Notes: a model not told the origin generated them from the letters alone. DNA of 64,000 nt from Pseudomonas sp. SID14000 (GCF_002165135.1 NZ_NFZQ01000015.1:50086-114085), one strand, 5' to 3'. Positions 16,411 through 26,301 are shown, numbered from the stretch's first letter. Translations and numbers: made by a program.

Positions 16411-18849
16411 TCAGGCCGGCTTGGCCTGGGCAATCACCTCTTCCAGACGCTCCTTCTCCGCCTTCTCGATTTCTTCCTCGCCGATCATCTCGGCAATCTC
16501 ACGCAGGCGCTCCACCACCCGGGCGTTGACGCTGCCTTCGGTGAACTGGCCCTTGTCATCCAGTATCCCGGCCTCCTCACCCACCAGCAGGCTCAACGCC
16601 TCGTCGGCCTGGCTGACCGCGTACACGTGGAACATGCCGTTTTCCACAGCCTGCAGCACGCGCTCGTCGAGCATCAGCGTGGCGACGTTGGCACGCGGGA
16701 TGATCACCCCCTGCTCGCCGGTCAGGCCACGCGCCTCGCACAGGCGGAAAAAGCCCTCGATCTTCTCGTTGACCCCGCCCACCGCCTGTACTTCACCAAA
16801 CTGGTTGATCGAACCGGTAATGGCGAAGCACTGCTTGAGCGGCGTGCGCGACAAGGCCGAGATCAGCGTGCAGGCTTCGCCCAGCGAGGCGCTGTCACCG
16901 TCCACATAGCCGTAGGATTGCTCCAGAGCGATGCTCGCCGAGATCGCCAGCGGGAACTCCTGGGCATAGCGGCTGCCCAGGTAGCCGGTGAGGATCATCA
17001 CACCCTTGGAGTGGATCGGCTGGCCGAGGTTGACCTCTCGCTCGATGTCGACGATACCGCTGCCGCCAGGGTACACGGTAGCGGAGATACGCGCCGGCAT
17101 GCCGAACGCCGAATCCCCCACTTCCAGCACGGTCAGGCCGTTGCACTTGCCGATGGCCGCGCCTTCAGTGTCGATCAGGATGATGCCGGCGAGCATGTCG
17201 TCCAGCACCCGCTGCGAAACACGCCCGGTGCGGGTGGCCTTGGCCCTGAGCGCGCGCTCGATGTGCCCGGCGTCGGTCATTTCGTCACTGGCCAGCTGGC
17301 GGATGAAATCGGCTTCGCTGACCAGCTGGAACAGGTCGCCGATACGCGCCGACAGGCGCGACTGGTTTTCTGCCAGACGAGCACTGTAGGTGGCCAGGCG
17401 CGCTACCGCGTCACTGGTCAGTGGCGCCATGCCCTCTTCGTTGGTACGGGTGCGCAACAGCTGGGCGAACTGCTCCAGGTTCTCGTCGACCATGGGCATG
17501 TCTTCGTCGAAATCCACCAGCACCCGGAACATCTCCTGGAAGTCCGGGTCGTGGTCCTGCAGCGCGTAGTACAGCTGGCGCGAACCGATGATGACCAGCT
17601 TGATGTTCAGCGGGATCATCTGCGGCGTCAGGCTGACGGTAGCAACCCGGCCCAGCTCGCCCAGTGGCGACTCCATCTTCAACTTGCGCGACTGCAGCGC
17701 ACGCTTGAGCGCATCCCAGACGAACGGCTCGCCCAGCATCTTCTCGGCTTCCAGAATCAGGAAGCCGCCGTTGGCCCGATGCAGCGCGCCCGGACGCAAC
17801 TGGCGGTACGAGGTGTACAGCGCCCCCTGGTCGGTGCTGTATTCGATACGGCCAAACAGGTTGTCGTAGGTCGGGTGCGGCTCGAACACCACCGGCGCAC
17901 CGCCGTCGGCATGGTGGCCGACCACCAGGCTGGGGGCATACTGCTCTTCCAGCAGCTTGCGCGCGGCCGCGTCGGTTTTGCTGTCATCGACCAGTTGCTC
18001 GACCACGGTACGCAGCAGGTTCAGCTGTACCGACTGCAGGTAGGCGCAGACCGCAGCGTTCTCGGCGTATTTTTCCGACAGCGGCGCCAGCAATGGCTGC
18101 AGGGCCAGGGTGATGGTTTCTTCGTTGAGTTGGCGCAGCTGGTTGTTCGACTCGCGTTTCCACTGCGGCAGGCTGGCCAGCTCTTCGTTCAGGCGCTCCT
18201 CGAGCAGGGCGATATCCTCGTGAAACTGCTCACGCACCTCTTCCGGCAACTGGGCGAACTCGGCTTCATCCAGCGCCTTGCCGTCAGCCATCGGGGTGAA
18301 AGCGACGTTGCTGGCGTCGCGGTACAGGGCCACGTCCTTTTCCAGCGAGGCGCGCTCGATCACATCCAGGGCGCGGTCGTAACGCTGGTTGAAGGCGCGG
18401 TCGATGGCGCCCTTCTTCTGTTGGTAGGACGGGTGCTCGAACACCGCCGGGAAGGTCGACAACAGGTTGTCGATCAGCCCGTTCATGTCGGCGATGAAGG
18501 CCCCGGCGCTGCCGGACGGCAATTCCAGTGCGCGAGGTTCGCGAGTGTCATCGAAGTGATTGACGTAGACCCAGTCGGCCGGGGTCTGCTGGCGCTTACC
18601 CTCGGCCTTGAGGTAGCGCTTGACGAACGAGAAACGGCCGGTGCCGGGCTCGCCCATCACGTACACGTTGTAACCGGGGCGCGGCATGGCCACGCCGAAC
18701 TGCAGGGCCTCGACAGCGCGCTCCTGGCCCAGGACTCCGCGAAACGGCTCCAGATCGTCGGTATGGGTAAAGGCAAACTGCTCGGGGGAGAAACGCCGGG
18801 TCAGGGCTTCAGGCGCGAGACGCAGGCGCGCAGCGACAGGATCGGGCAT
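16411..18849 (-). CDS. Lon-like ATP-dependent protease (YcbZ/LonH type)
   Basis: This 812-aa protein combines an N-terminal AAA-like region (nucleotide loop YVMGEPGTGRFSFVKRYL near residue 65, long helical insertion about 200-330) with a C-terminal Lon protease domain. The catalytic Ser lies in GDSASLGEACTL near residue 656 and the Lys in GVNEKIEGF about 40 residues later, the Ser-Lys spacing of Lon. It lacks the classical LonA N-terminal substrate domain, so it is the paralogous Lon-related family rather than housekeeping Lon. Substrates are unknown. It is monocistronic. Confidence 0.9.
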   Translation of the reverse strand: MPDPVAARLRLAPEALTRRFSPEQFAFTHTDDLEPFRGVLGQERAVEALQFGVAMPRPGYNVYVMGEPGTGRFSFVKRYLKAEGKRQQTPADWVYVNHFDDTREPRALELPSGSAGAFIADMNGLIDNLLSTFPAVFEHPSYQQKKGAIDRAFNQRYDRALDVIERASLEKDVALYRDASNVAFTPMADGKALDEAEFAQLPEEVREQFHEDIALLEERLNEELASLPQWKRESNNQLRQLNEETITLALQPLLAPLSEKYAENAAVCAYLQSVQLNLLRTVVEQLVDDSKTDAAARKLLEEQYAPSLVVGHHADGGAPVVFEPHPTYDNLFGRIEYSTDQGALYTSYRQLRPGALHRANGGFLILEAEKMLGEPFVWDALKRALQSRKLKMESPLGELGRVATVSLTPQMIPLNIKLVIIGSRQLYYALQDHDPDFQEMFRVLVDFDEDMPMVDENLEQFAQLLRTRTNEEGMAPLTSDAVARLATYSARLAENQSRLSARIGDLFQLVSEADFIRQLASDEMTDAGHIERALRAKATRTGRVSQRVLDDMLAGIILIDTEGAAIGKCNGLTVLEVGDSAFGMPARISATVYPGGSGIVDIEREVNLGQPIHSKGVMILTGYLGSRYAQEFPLAISASIALEQSYGYVDGDSASLGEACTLISALSRTPLKQCFAITGSINQFGEVQAVGGVNEKIEGFFRLCEARGLTGEQGVIIPRANVATLMLDERVLQAVENGMFHVYAVSQADEALSLLVGEEAGILDDKGQFTEGSVNARVVERLREIAEMIGEEEIEKAEKERLEEVIAQAKPA

Positions 18850-19102
18850 TGGGTTTCCTTACTTCGGCGGGGCAGATACGCAGCATTCTGGCGCTGCCCG
18901 CGCGCGCGTTGCAAGGCTCCACGGGACTTTATGTCGCAGCCTGGGCGGGTCATGTAACAGCAAATTTTTCGCAATCAGCAACGCAACCATTAGATCGTGC
19001 CTAAACTCCAAGCTGCGCGGGTGGGTGAAATGCTTCCCCGACCTGGCAACCGAGTTGCCAGAAACCCTGACCCTTGGTTAAGACAAATAGAGAACAAATG
19101 CT
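18850..19102. other. intergenic region between lon-like and DUF3015 genes
   Basis: About 250 bp contain the divergent promoters. One small hairpin (ctggcaac-cga-gttgccag, 19043-19061) lies 40 bp before the DUF3015 start. I see no gene or REP. Confidence 0.5.
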
Positions 19103-19591
19103 ATGAAACGGATTCTTCTGGGTACTCTGTTCACCGTGGTCTCAGTCAGTGCCATGGCCGAAGCGCCAGGCGGCCCGAACTGCGGCTGGGGCAACATGCT
19201 GTTCGAAGGCCAGCGCGGCACTCCGGCACACTTCCTGGCTTCCACCACCAATGGCACCTCCGGTAACGCCACCTTCGGCATGACCTCCGGCACCAACGGC
19301 TGCTCGACCAAGGCTTCGCTGACCTACGGTGGCAAGTCCTGGTTCGCCATGAACGGCATGATGAACGAGCTGTCCGAAGACATGGCCATGGGCCAGGGCG
19401 AAGCACTGACCACCTATGCCGTGGTCCTCGGCGTAGCCCCGGAAGACCGTGGCTACTTCGCATCGGTCACCCACCAGCACTTCAATCAGATCTTCAGCAG
19501 CGCCGACGTCACTGCCGAAACCGTCCACAGCAACACCCTGGCCGTCCTGAAGAACGACCCACGCCTGGCCAAGTACGCTACCGAGGCCTAA
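19103..19591 (+). CDS. DUF3015 family secreted protein
   Basis: The 162-aa protein has a cleavable signal peptide (MKRILLGTLFTVVSVSAMA). Two cysteines (NCGWGN and NGCSTK) probably form a disulfide. The pattern GGPNCGWGNMLFEGQRG ... NATFGMTSGTNGC is characteristic of DUF3015. A periplasmic location is expected; the role is unknown. It is closed by its own terminator. Confidence 0.88.
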   Translation: MKRILLGTLFTVVSVSAMAEAPGGPNCGWGNMLFEGQRGTPAHFLASTTNGTSGNATFGMTSGTNGCSTKASLTYGGKSWFAMNGMMNELSEDMAMGQGEALTTYAVVLGVAPEDRGYFASVTHQHFNQIFSSADVTAETVHSNTLAVLKNDPRLAKYATEA

Positions 19592-19601
19592 GCCCAGCTG
19601 C

Positions 19602-19637
19602 TCCCGCCCCGACCTGGGGCGGGTTTCGCCTTTTTTC
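19602..19637 (+). terminator. intrinsic terminator
   Basis: cccgcccc-gacct-ggggcggg is followed by tttcgcctttttt, downstream of the DUF3015 gene. Confidence 0.88.
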
Positions 19638-19664
19638 GGCATCGTTGAGAAGTAGTTGCCCGAC

Positions 19665-21518
19665 ATGCTCAAACGCTTCGTTTCCCTGGCGCTGTGTGCC
19701 TGCGCCCCTGTTCATGCCGCGCCCGTGCTGGACCAAGGCCGTGTCCAGCAACTGGCCAACACCCCTTACTGGATTGCCCTGGGCCATTACGAAACCGCCA
19801 AGCTCGGTGGCTGGCGCAGCTATGTGGACGATGATGCGTTCTTCCTCGCAGAAGACGGCGCGCACCACCCCGACCACGAACTGCAAGCCACGGTCGAAGC
19901 GCTATACGCCCCGGCCAACCTCGGCGACAGGCACGCCCAGTGCGTGTTCCCGGCGCGCACCCGCTGGCTGCGCGAACAGCTCGACCTGCAAGATTTACCG
20001 CAACCGGACTGCCAGGAATTCACCACCTGGTACCAATCGATCGACCCGCACAGCGCGGCGCTGATCTTCCCGGCGGCCTACCTGAACAGCCCGTCATCGA
20101 TGTTCGGCCACACCTTGCTGCGCATCGACCAGTCCAACACCCGCAGCGACGACACCACGCTGCTGAGCTACGCGATCAACTTTGGTGCCTATATCGAAGG
20201 CAACGACAACAGCATCCTGTACGCCTGGAAGGGCCTGATGGGTGGCTATCCGGGCCTGTTCGCGCTGATGCCCTACCAGGAAAAACTGTCCGAATACCGC
20301 AGCCTGGAAAACCGCGACCTGTGGGAGTACCAGCTGGACCTGACCCCGGAAGAAACCGGGCGCATGGTCGAGCATGTGTGGGAGCTGAAGCAGATCCAGT
20401 TCGACTACTTCTTCTTCGATGAAAACTGCTCGTACCGCCTGCTGGAGCTGCTGCAGGTGGCCCGCCCGAGCCTGAACCTGACCTCGCAGTTCCCGCTCAC
20501 CGCCATCCCGACCGACACGGTGAAGGCCGTGAAGCAGTCCGGCATGGTTGCCAGCGAGACGTACCGCCCCTCTCGCGAACGTGAACTGCTGGCCCGGGCC
20601 GAGCCGCTCGATCACGGCGAAAAGCGCCAGGTGCTGGCTGTAAGCGCCGACACCGCACAACTGCAGAGCCCAGAATTCAAGGCCCTCCCCCGCGAGCGCC
20701 AGGCGCTGGTGCAGGATGCCGCGTACCGCCTGGAGCGTTACCGCGCCAATGGCCAGGCGCGCGACCCAGGGCAGGCAAAACGCAGCTTCGAACTGCTGCG
20801 GGCGATCAACAGCAACCCACCACCGCCCCTGCAGATCGAGCGCCCAGGCCTGCCCGAAGACGGTCACGACTCACGCACCTGGCAGCTGGGCGTGGGCACC
20901 CGCGAAGACCGAGCCTACGCAGAGTACGGCCTGCGCATGGCCTATCACGACCTGAATGACAACGCCTATGGCTTCCCGCTGGGGGCGCAGATCGAGATCC
21001 TGCAACTGAAGCTGCGCCAGTACGAAGGCAACGACTGGCAGGTGCAGCGCCTGGACCTGGCCACCATCCGCTCGCTGACGCCGCGCAACGAGCTGCTCAA
21101 GCCCTGGTCGTGGCAGGTGGCCGGCGGGCTGGAGCGGGTGCCAGGCAAGCATGACGACGAGGTGCTGGTGAGCCATGTGAACGGCGGAGCCGGCGGCACT
21201 TGGCAACTGGCCGACGGGTTGCTGGGCTTTGCCCTGGGCACGGTTCGGGTCGAGCACCACAATGATTTTGCCCAGTTCATCGCCCCGGCGGCGGGCTTCA
21301 ATGGCGGGCTGCTGTGGCGCAACGGGCTGGGCAACATGACGCTGGAGGCCAAAGGCGATTATTTCACCAATGGCGAGGTGCGGCGCAGTGTGAGCCTGAA
21401 CCAGCAGTGGGAGATCAGCCAGAACCTGGGGATACGGTTGAGTGCTTCGCGGGAGTTCAGCCACCTGGCTACAGCGCAGAACGAGGTGATGCTGGAGTTG
21501 AAGTGGTATCACTACTGA
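19665..21518 (+). CDS. DUF4105 envelope protein
   Basis: The ~617-aa protein begins MLKRFVSLALCACAPVHA, a signal peptide; an upstream in-frame TTG is also possible. The middle region carries the DUF4105 signature, including SSMFGHTLLRI, the strand LLSYAINFGA and DYFFFDENCSYRLLELL (His and Cys reminiscent of an NlpC/P60-like hydrolase fold). The last ~230 residues are rich in alternating aromatic/polar residues, as in an outer-membrane beta-barrel. It is probably an outer-membrane lipid- or peptide-processing protein, but no activity can be assigned. Confidence 0.85.
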   Translation: MLKRFVSLALCACAPVHAAPVLDQGRVQQLANTPYWIALGHYETAKLGGWRSYVDDDAFFLAEDGAHHPDHELQATVEALYAPANLGDRHAQCVFPARTRWLREQLDLQDLPQPDCQEFTTWYQSIDPHSAALIFPAAYLNSPSSMFGHTLLRIDQSNTRSDDTTLLSYAINFGAYIEGNDNSILYAWKGLMGGYPGLFALMPYQEKLSEYRSLENRDLWEYQLDLTPEETGRMVEHVWELKQIQFDYFFFDENCSYRLLELLQVARPSLNLTSQFPLTAIPTDTVKAVKQSGMVASETYRPSRERELLARAEPLDHGEKRQVLAVSADTAQLQSPEFKALPRERQALVQDAAYRLERYRANGQARDPGQAKRSFELLRAINSNPPPPLQIERPGLPEDGHDSRTWQLGVGTREDRAYAEYGLRMAYHDLNDNAYGFPLGAQIEILQLKLRQYEGNDWQVQRLDLATIRSLTPRNELLKPWSWQVAGGLERVPGKHDDEVLVSHVNGGAGGTWQLADGLLGFALGTVRVEHHNDFAQFIAPAAGFNGGLLWRNGLGNMTLEAKGDYFTNGEVRRSVSLNQQWEISQNLGIRLSASREFSHLATAQNEVMLELKWYHY

Positions 21519-21526
21519 AGCGGACT

Positions 21527-21646
21527 TTGTGGGAGCGGCCTTGCGTCGCGAAAGGGGTGCGAAGCGCCCCCGGATTGTTGCACTCATGCAGAATTGCCGG
21601 GGCCGCTTTGCAGCCCTTTCGCGACGCAAGGCCGCTCCCACAAATG
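21527..21646. repeat. REP pair
   Basis: gtgggagcggccttgcgtcgc is mirrored by gcgacgcaaggccgctcccac around a ~75-nt centre, downstream of the DUF4105 gene. Confidence 0.88.
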
Positions 21647-21752
21647 ACCGCATCAAGGCTGACCTGTGTGAACCAACCGACTCTTTGACACTGTTTTGAC
21701 GGCTCCCCGACAAATCGCCACCTAGACTTTCCAGTATCAACCGGAGGGCGTT

Positions 21753-22115
21753 GTGGTTATGTCGCGGTACTGGTTTGGGGTGTGCATGGCGTTGTTGCTG
21801 TCAGGTTGCGAAACCACCCACGAGCAGATGGTCAACCAGGGGTATCCCCCCGCCTATGCCGATGGTTTCCAGGACGGCTGCAGCAGCGGCCGCCAGGCGG
21901 CTGGGCTGATGGTTGGCGGCTTTCGCAAGAACGTGCCGCGCTACCTGCACGAGCGCCAGTACGAAAACGGCTGGGACGACGGCTTTCGCCAGTGCCACGC
22001 CATGCAGAACAGCGAAGAACAGCGCCAGTACCACGAGCGCTTCTGGGACCAGCGCGAGCGCGACTGGGAGCAGGAAAAGGACCGCGACGCCGCCCGCGCC
22101 TATCGCCACAACTGA
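21753..22115 (+). CDS. small lipoprotein
   Basis: The 120-aa protein has a short hydrophobic leader and a lipobox LLLSGC at about residues 14-19, so it should be a lipid-anchored envelope protein. A GTG start sits 5-6 nt from GGAGG and is preferred; an ATG two codons later is possible. The mature part has GYPPAYADGFQDGCSSG and ENGWDDGFRQC repeats, plus a highly charged C-terminal helix rich in Glu, Arg and Asp. Function unknown. Confidence 0.8.
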   Translation: MVMSRYWFGVCMALLLSGCETTHEQMVNQGYPPAYADGFQDGCSSGRQAAGLMVGGFRKNVPRYLHERQYENGWDDGFRQCHAMQNSEEQRQYHERFWDQRERDWEQEKDRDAARAYRHN

Positions 22116-22182
22116 GTCGCAAACGGACATCCCTTGAAACCGGCGACCTGCGATGATGGTCTCCTGCACAAGGAGGCCACGC

Positions 22183-22680
22183 ATGAGCCGAGCATTCGTC
22201 AACGAAGACCAGGCCGCCGCCCAGGCTGACCAGCCGGTTGAGCGACGGGTCAGCGAACAACCCAATTATGTCACCGCCAGTGGCCTGCGCCAGCTGCAGG
22301 AGCGCGTGGCCGAGCTGAATACCCTGCGCAGCGAACTGCAGGCACTGGGCGAGCGTGGCGACAAGCAGCGGCTGGCGGATACCGAACGGGACCTGCGCTA
22401 CTTCAATGCGCGGGTGCAGAGCGCCCAGGTGGTGCCGGCAGCGACGTCGCGGAGCAAGGTGCAGATTGGCAGCCGGGTGCGGTTTGTCGATGCGCAGGAG
22501 CAGGAACATGTGGTGCGGCTGGTGGGTGAGGATGAAGCCGATGCCGGGCGCGGGCTGATCAACTGGGGGTCGCCGTTAGGGCGGGCCTTGCTCGGGGCGG
22601 AGCCTGGGGATGAAGTGCTGTGGCGTAGACCGGCGGGGGATCAGGTGATCGAAGTGATTGAGGTTATGGGTGAAGATTGA
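22183..22680 (+). CDS. GreA/GreB-family protein
   Basis: The start chosen (MSRAFVNEDQAAAQ) follows AAGGAGG. The protein is about 165 aa: a helical N-terminal part (LRQLQERVAELNTLRSELQ) and a C-terminal Gre domain (VQIGSRVRFVDAQEQEHVVRLVGEDEAD, then ISWGSPLGRALLG-like INWGSPLGRALLGAEPGDEV). Gre proteins rescue backtracked RNA polymerase. The coiled-coil here is about the GreB length, but I cannot be sure it carries the acidic tip, so a GreB-like or regulator-type role is left open. Confidence 0.88.
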   Translation: MSRAFVNEDQAAAQADQPVERRVSEQPNYVTASGLRQLQERVAELNTLRSELQALGERGDKQRLADTERDLRYFNARVQSAQVVPAATSRSKVQIGSRVRFVDAQEQEHVVRLVGEDEADAGRGLINWGSPLGRALLGAEPGDEVLWRRPAGDQVIEVIEVMGED

Positions 22681-22682
22681 GG

Positions 22683-22799
22683 GCCCTGGGGCTGCTTTGC
22701 AGCCCATCGCGACGCAAGGCCGCTCCCACAGGAATACGCAATTCCCTGTGGGAGCGGCCTTGTGTCGCGAAAGGGCCGCAAAGCGGCCCCAGCGATCTC
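22683..22799. repeat. REP pair
   Basis: gcgacgcaaggccgctcccacagg and cctgtgggagcggccttgtgtcgc are separated by about 15 nt. The pair lies between the convergent Gre-like gene and gdhA. Confidence 0.88.
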
Positions 22800-22802
22800 G
22801 AA

Positions 22803-24143
22803 TCAGACCACGCCCTGCGCCAGCATCGCATCGGCCACTTTCACGAAGCCCGCAATGTTCGCACCTTTGACGTAGTTGATGCTGCCATCCGCCTCTTCAC
22901 CGTAGTGCACGCAAGCATGGTGAATCGACTGCATGATGTTGTGCAGCTTGCTGTCCACCTCACCGGCAGTCCACAGCAGGCGCATGGCGTTCTGCGACAT
23001 CTCCAGCCCCGACACGGCTACGCCGCCAGCGTTGGAGGCCTTACCCGGGGCGTACAGGATGCCGGCTTCCAGGAAGATGTCCACCGCCTCCAGGGTGGTC
23101 GGCATGTTGGCGCCTTCGGCCACGCAGATGCAGCCATTACGCAGCAAAGTGCGGGCATCTTCGGCGTCCAGTTCGTTCTGCGTGGCACATGGCAGGGCGA
23201 TGTCGCACGGCAGGCTCCATGGGGTCTGGCCCTTGCGGAACTCCAGGCCGAACTGCGCGGCCAGCTCGCTGATGCGGCCACGCTTGACGTTCTTCAACTC
23301 CATGACCGCATCCCACTGGGCATCGGTCAGGCCAGCTTCAGCGTACAGGGTGCCTTCAGAGTCGGACAACGAAATAACCTTGCCGCCCAGGTCCATGACT
23401 TTGCGCGCGGCATACTGGGCCACGTTACCCGAACCGGAAATCGCCACGCGGCAGCCATCGATACGCTTGTCCTGGCGCTTGAGCATTTCTTCGGCGAAGT
23501 ACACGCAGCCGTAGCCGGTGGCTTCCGGGCGGATCAGGCTGCCGCCGTAGGTCATGCCCTTGCCGGTCAGCACCGAAGTGAACTGGTTGGCCAGGCGCTT
23601 GTACTGGCCGAACATGAAGCCGATTTCGCGGGCACCCACGCCGATGTCGCCTGCAGGGACGTCCAGGTCAGCGCCAATGTGGCGGTACAACTCGCTCATG
23701 AACGCCTGGCAGAAGCGCATGACTTCGGCGTCGCTCTTGCCTTTGGGGTCGAAGTCCGAGCCACCTTTACCGCCGCCCATGGGCAGCGAGGTGAGGGAGT
23801 TCTTGAAAACCTGCTCGAAGGCCAGGAACTTGAGTACCCCCAGGTTGACCGACGGGTGGAAGCGCAGTCCGCCCTTGTACGGACCGATGGCGCTGCTCAT
23901 CTGGATGCGGTAGCCGCGGTTGACCTGCACCTTGCCCTGGTCATCAACCCAGGACACGCGGAACAGTACGGCGCGCTCGGGCTCGACCATGCGCTCCAGA
24001 ATGCCGGCCTGCAGGTAATGCGGGTTGGCCTCGAGGAACGGCCACAGGCTGCGCAGCACTTCTTCCACCGCCTGGTGGAACTCAGGTTGGCCCGGGTCAC
24101 GTTGCTGCAGGCGCGCGAGGAAACTGTCGACAGATTCGATCAT
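22803..24143 (-). CDS. gdhA: NADP-specific glutamate dehydrogenase
   Basis: The enzyme makes glutamate from 2-oxoglutarate, ammonia and NADPH. The protein is 446 aa; an ATG 9 bp upstream (MSTM) is also possible. Substrate-binding motifs PYKGGLRFHPSV and PMGGGKGGSDFDP (catalytic Lys region) are intact. The NADP fold carries AISGSGNVAQYAARK, and EGANMPTT is near the C terminus. Its length and alignment fit the hexameric NADP-GDH class. It is monocistronic, with REP pairs on both sides. Confidence 0.96.
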   Translation of the reverse strand: MIESVDSFLARLQQRDPGQPEFHQAVEEVLRSLWPFLEANPHYLQAGILERMVEPERAVLFRVSWVDDQGKVQVNRGYRIQMSSAIGPYKGGLRFHPSVNLGVLKFLAFEQVFKNSLTSLPMGGGKGGSDFDPKGKSDAEVMRFCQAFMSELYRHIGADLDVPAGDIGVGAREIGFMFGQYKRLANQFTSVLTGKGMTYGGSLIRPEATGYGCVYFAEEMLKRQDKRIDGCRVAISGSGNVAQYAARKVMDLGGKVISLSDSEGTLYAEAGLTDAQWDAVMELKNVKRGRISELAAQFGLEFRKGQTPWSLPCDIALPCATQNELDAEDARTLLRNGCICVAEGANMPTTLEAVDIFLEAGILYAPGKASNAGGVAVSGLEMSQNAMRLLWTAGEVDSKLHNIMQSIHHACVHYGEEADGSINYVKGANIAGFVKVADAMLAQGVV

Positions 24144-24289
24144 GGTAGACATCTCACCAAGAGGATTGGACTTATTGGTTTTTTTCAGGAATGTACCAAG
24201 AAGCAAACGCACTGGAACAGGGCGAAATGTCGTTTTTTTGAAATTATTTGGTGCGTTTTCTATAACTGTATACAAATTCGCAATCAGTG

Positions 24290-24393
24290 TTGGCTTCTTC
24301 GCGGGTAAACCCGCTCCCACAGGAATGTCCATAGCTCTCGGGGTTTGCGCAGCTCCTCTGTGGGAGCGGGTTTACCCGCGAAGAAGCCAACGC
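24290..24393. repeat. REP pair
   Basis: ttcttcgcgggtaaacccgct and agcgggtttacccgcgaagaa lie about 55 nt apart, between gdhA and ettA. Confidence 0.88.
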
Positions 24394-24410
24394 CGCTTTC
24401 CAGCAGGCAC

Positions 24411-24438
24411 AAAAATGGGGCCGCATAGGGCCCCATTC
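24411..24438 (-). terminator. intrinsic terminator after ettA
   Basis: On the minus strand aatggggcc / ggccccatt is followed by TTTTTG, 20 bp past the ettA stop. Confidence 0.88.
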
Positions 24439-24458
24439 TTGTGCTTCGGAAAACCGGC

Positions 24459-26126
24459 TTACTGGGCCAGCTTCTTGTGCCGTACACGGTGCGGCTGGGC
24501 AGCAGCATCGCCCAGGCGCTTCTTGCGGTCGGCTTCGTACTCGGTGTAGTTACCCTCGAAGAACACCACGTTCGAGTCGTCTTCGTACGCCAGGATGTGG
24601 GTAGCCACACGGTCCAGGAACCAACGGTCGTGGGAGATCACGATTGCCGCGCCCGGGAAGTCCAGCAGAGCTTCCTCCAGCGAACGCAGGGTTTCGACGT
24701 CGAGGTCGTTGGACGGTTCGTCGAGCAGCAGGACGTTACCGCCCTCCTTCAGGGTCAGGGCCAGGTGCAGGCGGCCACGCTCACCACCGGACAGGTCCTT
24801 GACGAACTTCTGCTGGTCGCCACCCTTGAAGTTGAAGCGGCCTACGTAGGTACGCGACGGGATTTCGTAGTTGCCGATGCGGATAACATCGGAACCGTCG
24901 GAAACCTGCTGGAACACCGTCTTGCCGCCATCCAGGTCCTCGCGGCTCTGGTCGACGCAGGCCAGCTGCACGGTTTCACCGATCTCGATGCTGCCCGAGT
25001 CCGGCTGTTCCTTGCCCATCAGCATGCGGAACAGGGTCGACTTACCGGCGCCGTTACCACCGATCACGCCGACAATGGCGCCTTTAGGCATGGAGAACGA
25101 CAGGTTGTCGATCAGCACGCGGTCGCCGTAGCCCTTGGTGACGTTCTTGAACTCGATGACCTTGTCGCCCAGGCGCGGACCGGCCGGGATGTAGATCTCG
25201 TTGGTTTCGCTGCGCTTCTGGAATTCCTGCGACTGCATTTCCTCAAAGCGCTGCAGACGGGCCTTGGACTTGGACTGGCGGGCCTTGGCGCCTTTGCGCA
25301 CCCACTCCAGTTCCTCTTTCATGGCCTTCTCGTGGGCGCTCTGCTGCTTGGATTCCTGCGCCAGACGCTCGGACTTGGCTTCCAGCCAGCCCGAGTAGTT
25401 GCCTTCGTACGGGATGCCGGCGCCACGGTCCAGTTCCAGGATCCAGCCGGCGACGTTGTCGAGGAAGTAACGGTCGTGGGTAATCGCTACCACGGTGCCC
25501 GGGAAGTCGTGCAGGAAGCGCTCCAGCCAGGCCACCGAGTCGGCATCCAGGTGGTTGGTCGGTTCGTCCAGCAGCAGCATGTCGGGTGCCGACAGCAGCA
25601 GGCGGCACAGGGCCACGCGGCGCTTCTCACCACCGGACAGGTGCTCGATGCGCGCGTCCCAGGCCGGCAGGCGCAGGGCGTCGGCGGCAACGTCCAGCTG
25701 GCGCTCCAGGTTGTGGCCGTCGGCAGCCTGCAGGATGGCTTCCAGTTTGGCCTGCTCGGCGGCCAGCTTGTCGAAGTCGGCATCCGGTTCGGCGTAGGCC
25801 GCGTAGACCTCGTCCAGGCGCGCCTGGGCGTCCTTGATCACGCTGACCGCTTCCTCGACCACTTCGCGCACCGACTTGTTCGGGTCCAGTTGCGGTTCCT
25901 GTGGCAGGTAGCCAACGTTGATGTCGGGCATCGGACGGGCTTCGCCGTCGAATTCCTTGTCGACGCCCGCCATGATCCGCAGCAGGGTCGACTTACCGGC
26001 GCCGTTCAGGCCGAGCACGCCAATCTTGGCGCCCGGGAAGAACGACAGGGAAATGTTCTTGAGAATTTCCCGCTTCGGCGGCACGACCTTGCTCAGCCGA
26101 TGCATGGTGTAGACGTATTGAGCCAA
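24459..26126 (-). CDS. ettA: energy-dependent translational throttle protein EttA
   Basis: This ABC-F ATPase of 555 aa binds the ribosomal E site and gates the first peptide bond according to ADP/ATP. It has two nucleotide domains: Walker A LGLNGAGKST with LSGGEKRRVAL, then GGNGAGKST with LSGGERGRL. Walker B segments are LLLDEPTNHLD and LLLDEPSNDLD, and the linker/arm region is rich in Lys and Glu. The start is inferred as TTG, giving MAQYVYTMHRL. It lies about 8 nt from AGAGGG and aligns with E. coli EttA, whereas the TTG two codons upstream is too close to that site. Confidence 0.94.
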   Translation of the reverse strand: MAQYVYTMHRLSKVVPPKREILKNISLSFFPGAKIGVLGLNGAGKSTLLRIMAGVDKEFDGEARPMPDINVGYLPQEPQLDPNKSVREVVEEAVSVIKDAQARLDEVYAAYAEPDADFDKLAAEQAKLEAILQAADGHNLERQLDVAADALRLPAWDARIEHLSGGEKRRVALCRLLLSAPDMLLLDEPTNHLDADSVAWLERFLHDFPGTVVAITHDRYFLDNVAGWILELDRGAGIPYEGNYSGWLEAKSERLAQESKQQSAHEKAMKEELEWVRKGAKARQSKSKARLQRFEEMQSQEFQKRSETNEIYIPAGPRLGDKVIEFKNVTKGYGDRVLIDNLSFSMPKGAIVGVIGGNGAGKSTLFRMLMGKEQPDSGSIEIGETVQLACVDQSREDLDGGKTVFQQVSDGSDVIRIGNYEIPSRTYVGRFNFKGGDQQKFVKDLSGGERGRLHLALTLKEGGNVLLLDEPSNDLDVETLRSLEEALLDFPGAAIVISHDRWFLDRVATHILAYEDDSNVVFFEGNYTEYEADRKKRLGDAAAQPHRVRHKKLAQ

Positions 26127-26301
26127 AACCAAGCCCTCTAATCAGATAGGTAAAGACATCGACGATCGCCCCGGCACGCTGGCCAGGGGGATGTATTTAC
26201 GGGGTGTCATTGAACAAAGTCGACCATTCTACGCCAACGCGCGGCGTTGCATAGGAGGGGCGGATGGTGGGGATGGGATCGGGGGGAATCTATTGCCTGG
26301 A

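Noticed and set aside
16627..18957. 776-codon open frame on the plus strand
   Set aside because: Shadow of the Lon-like protease gene; the Lon catalytic motifs are on the opposite strand.
24441..26141. 566-codon open frame on the plus strand
   Set aside because: Shadow of ettA; no recognisable domain.
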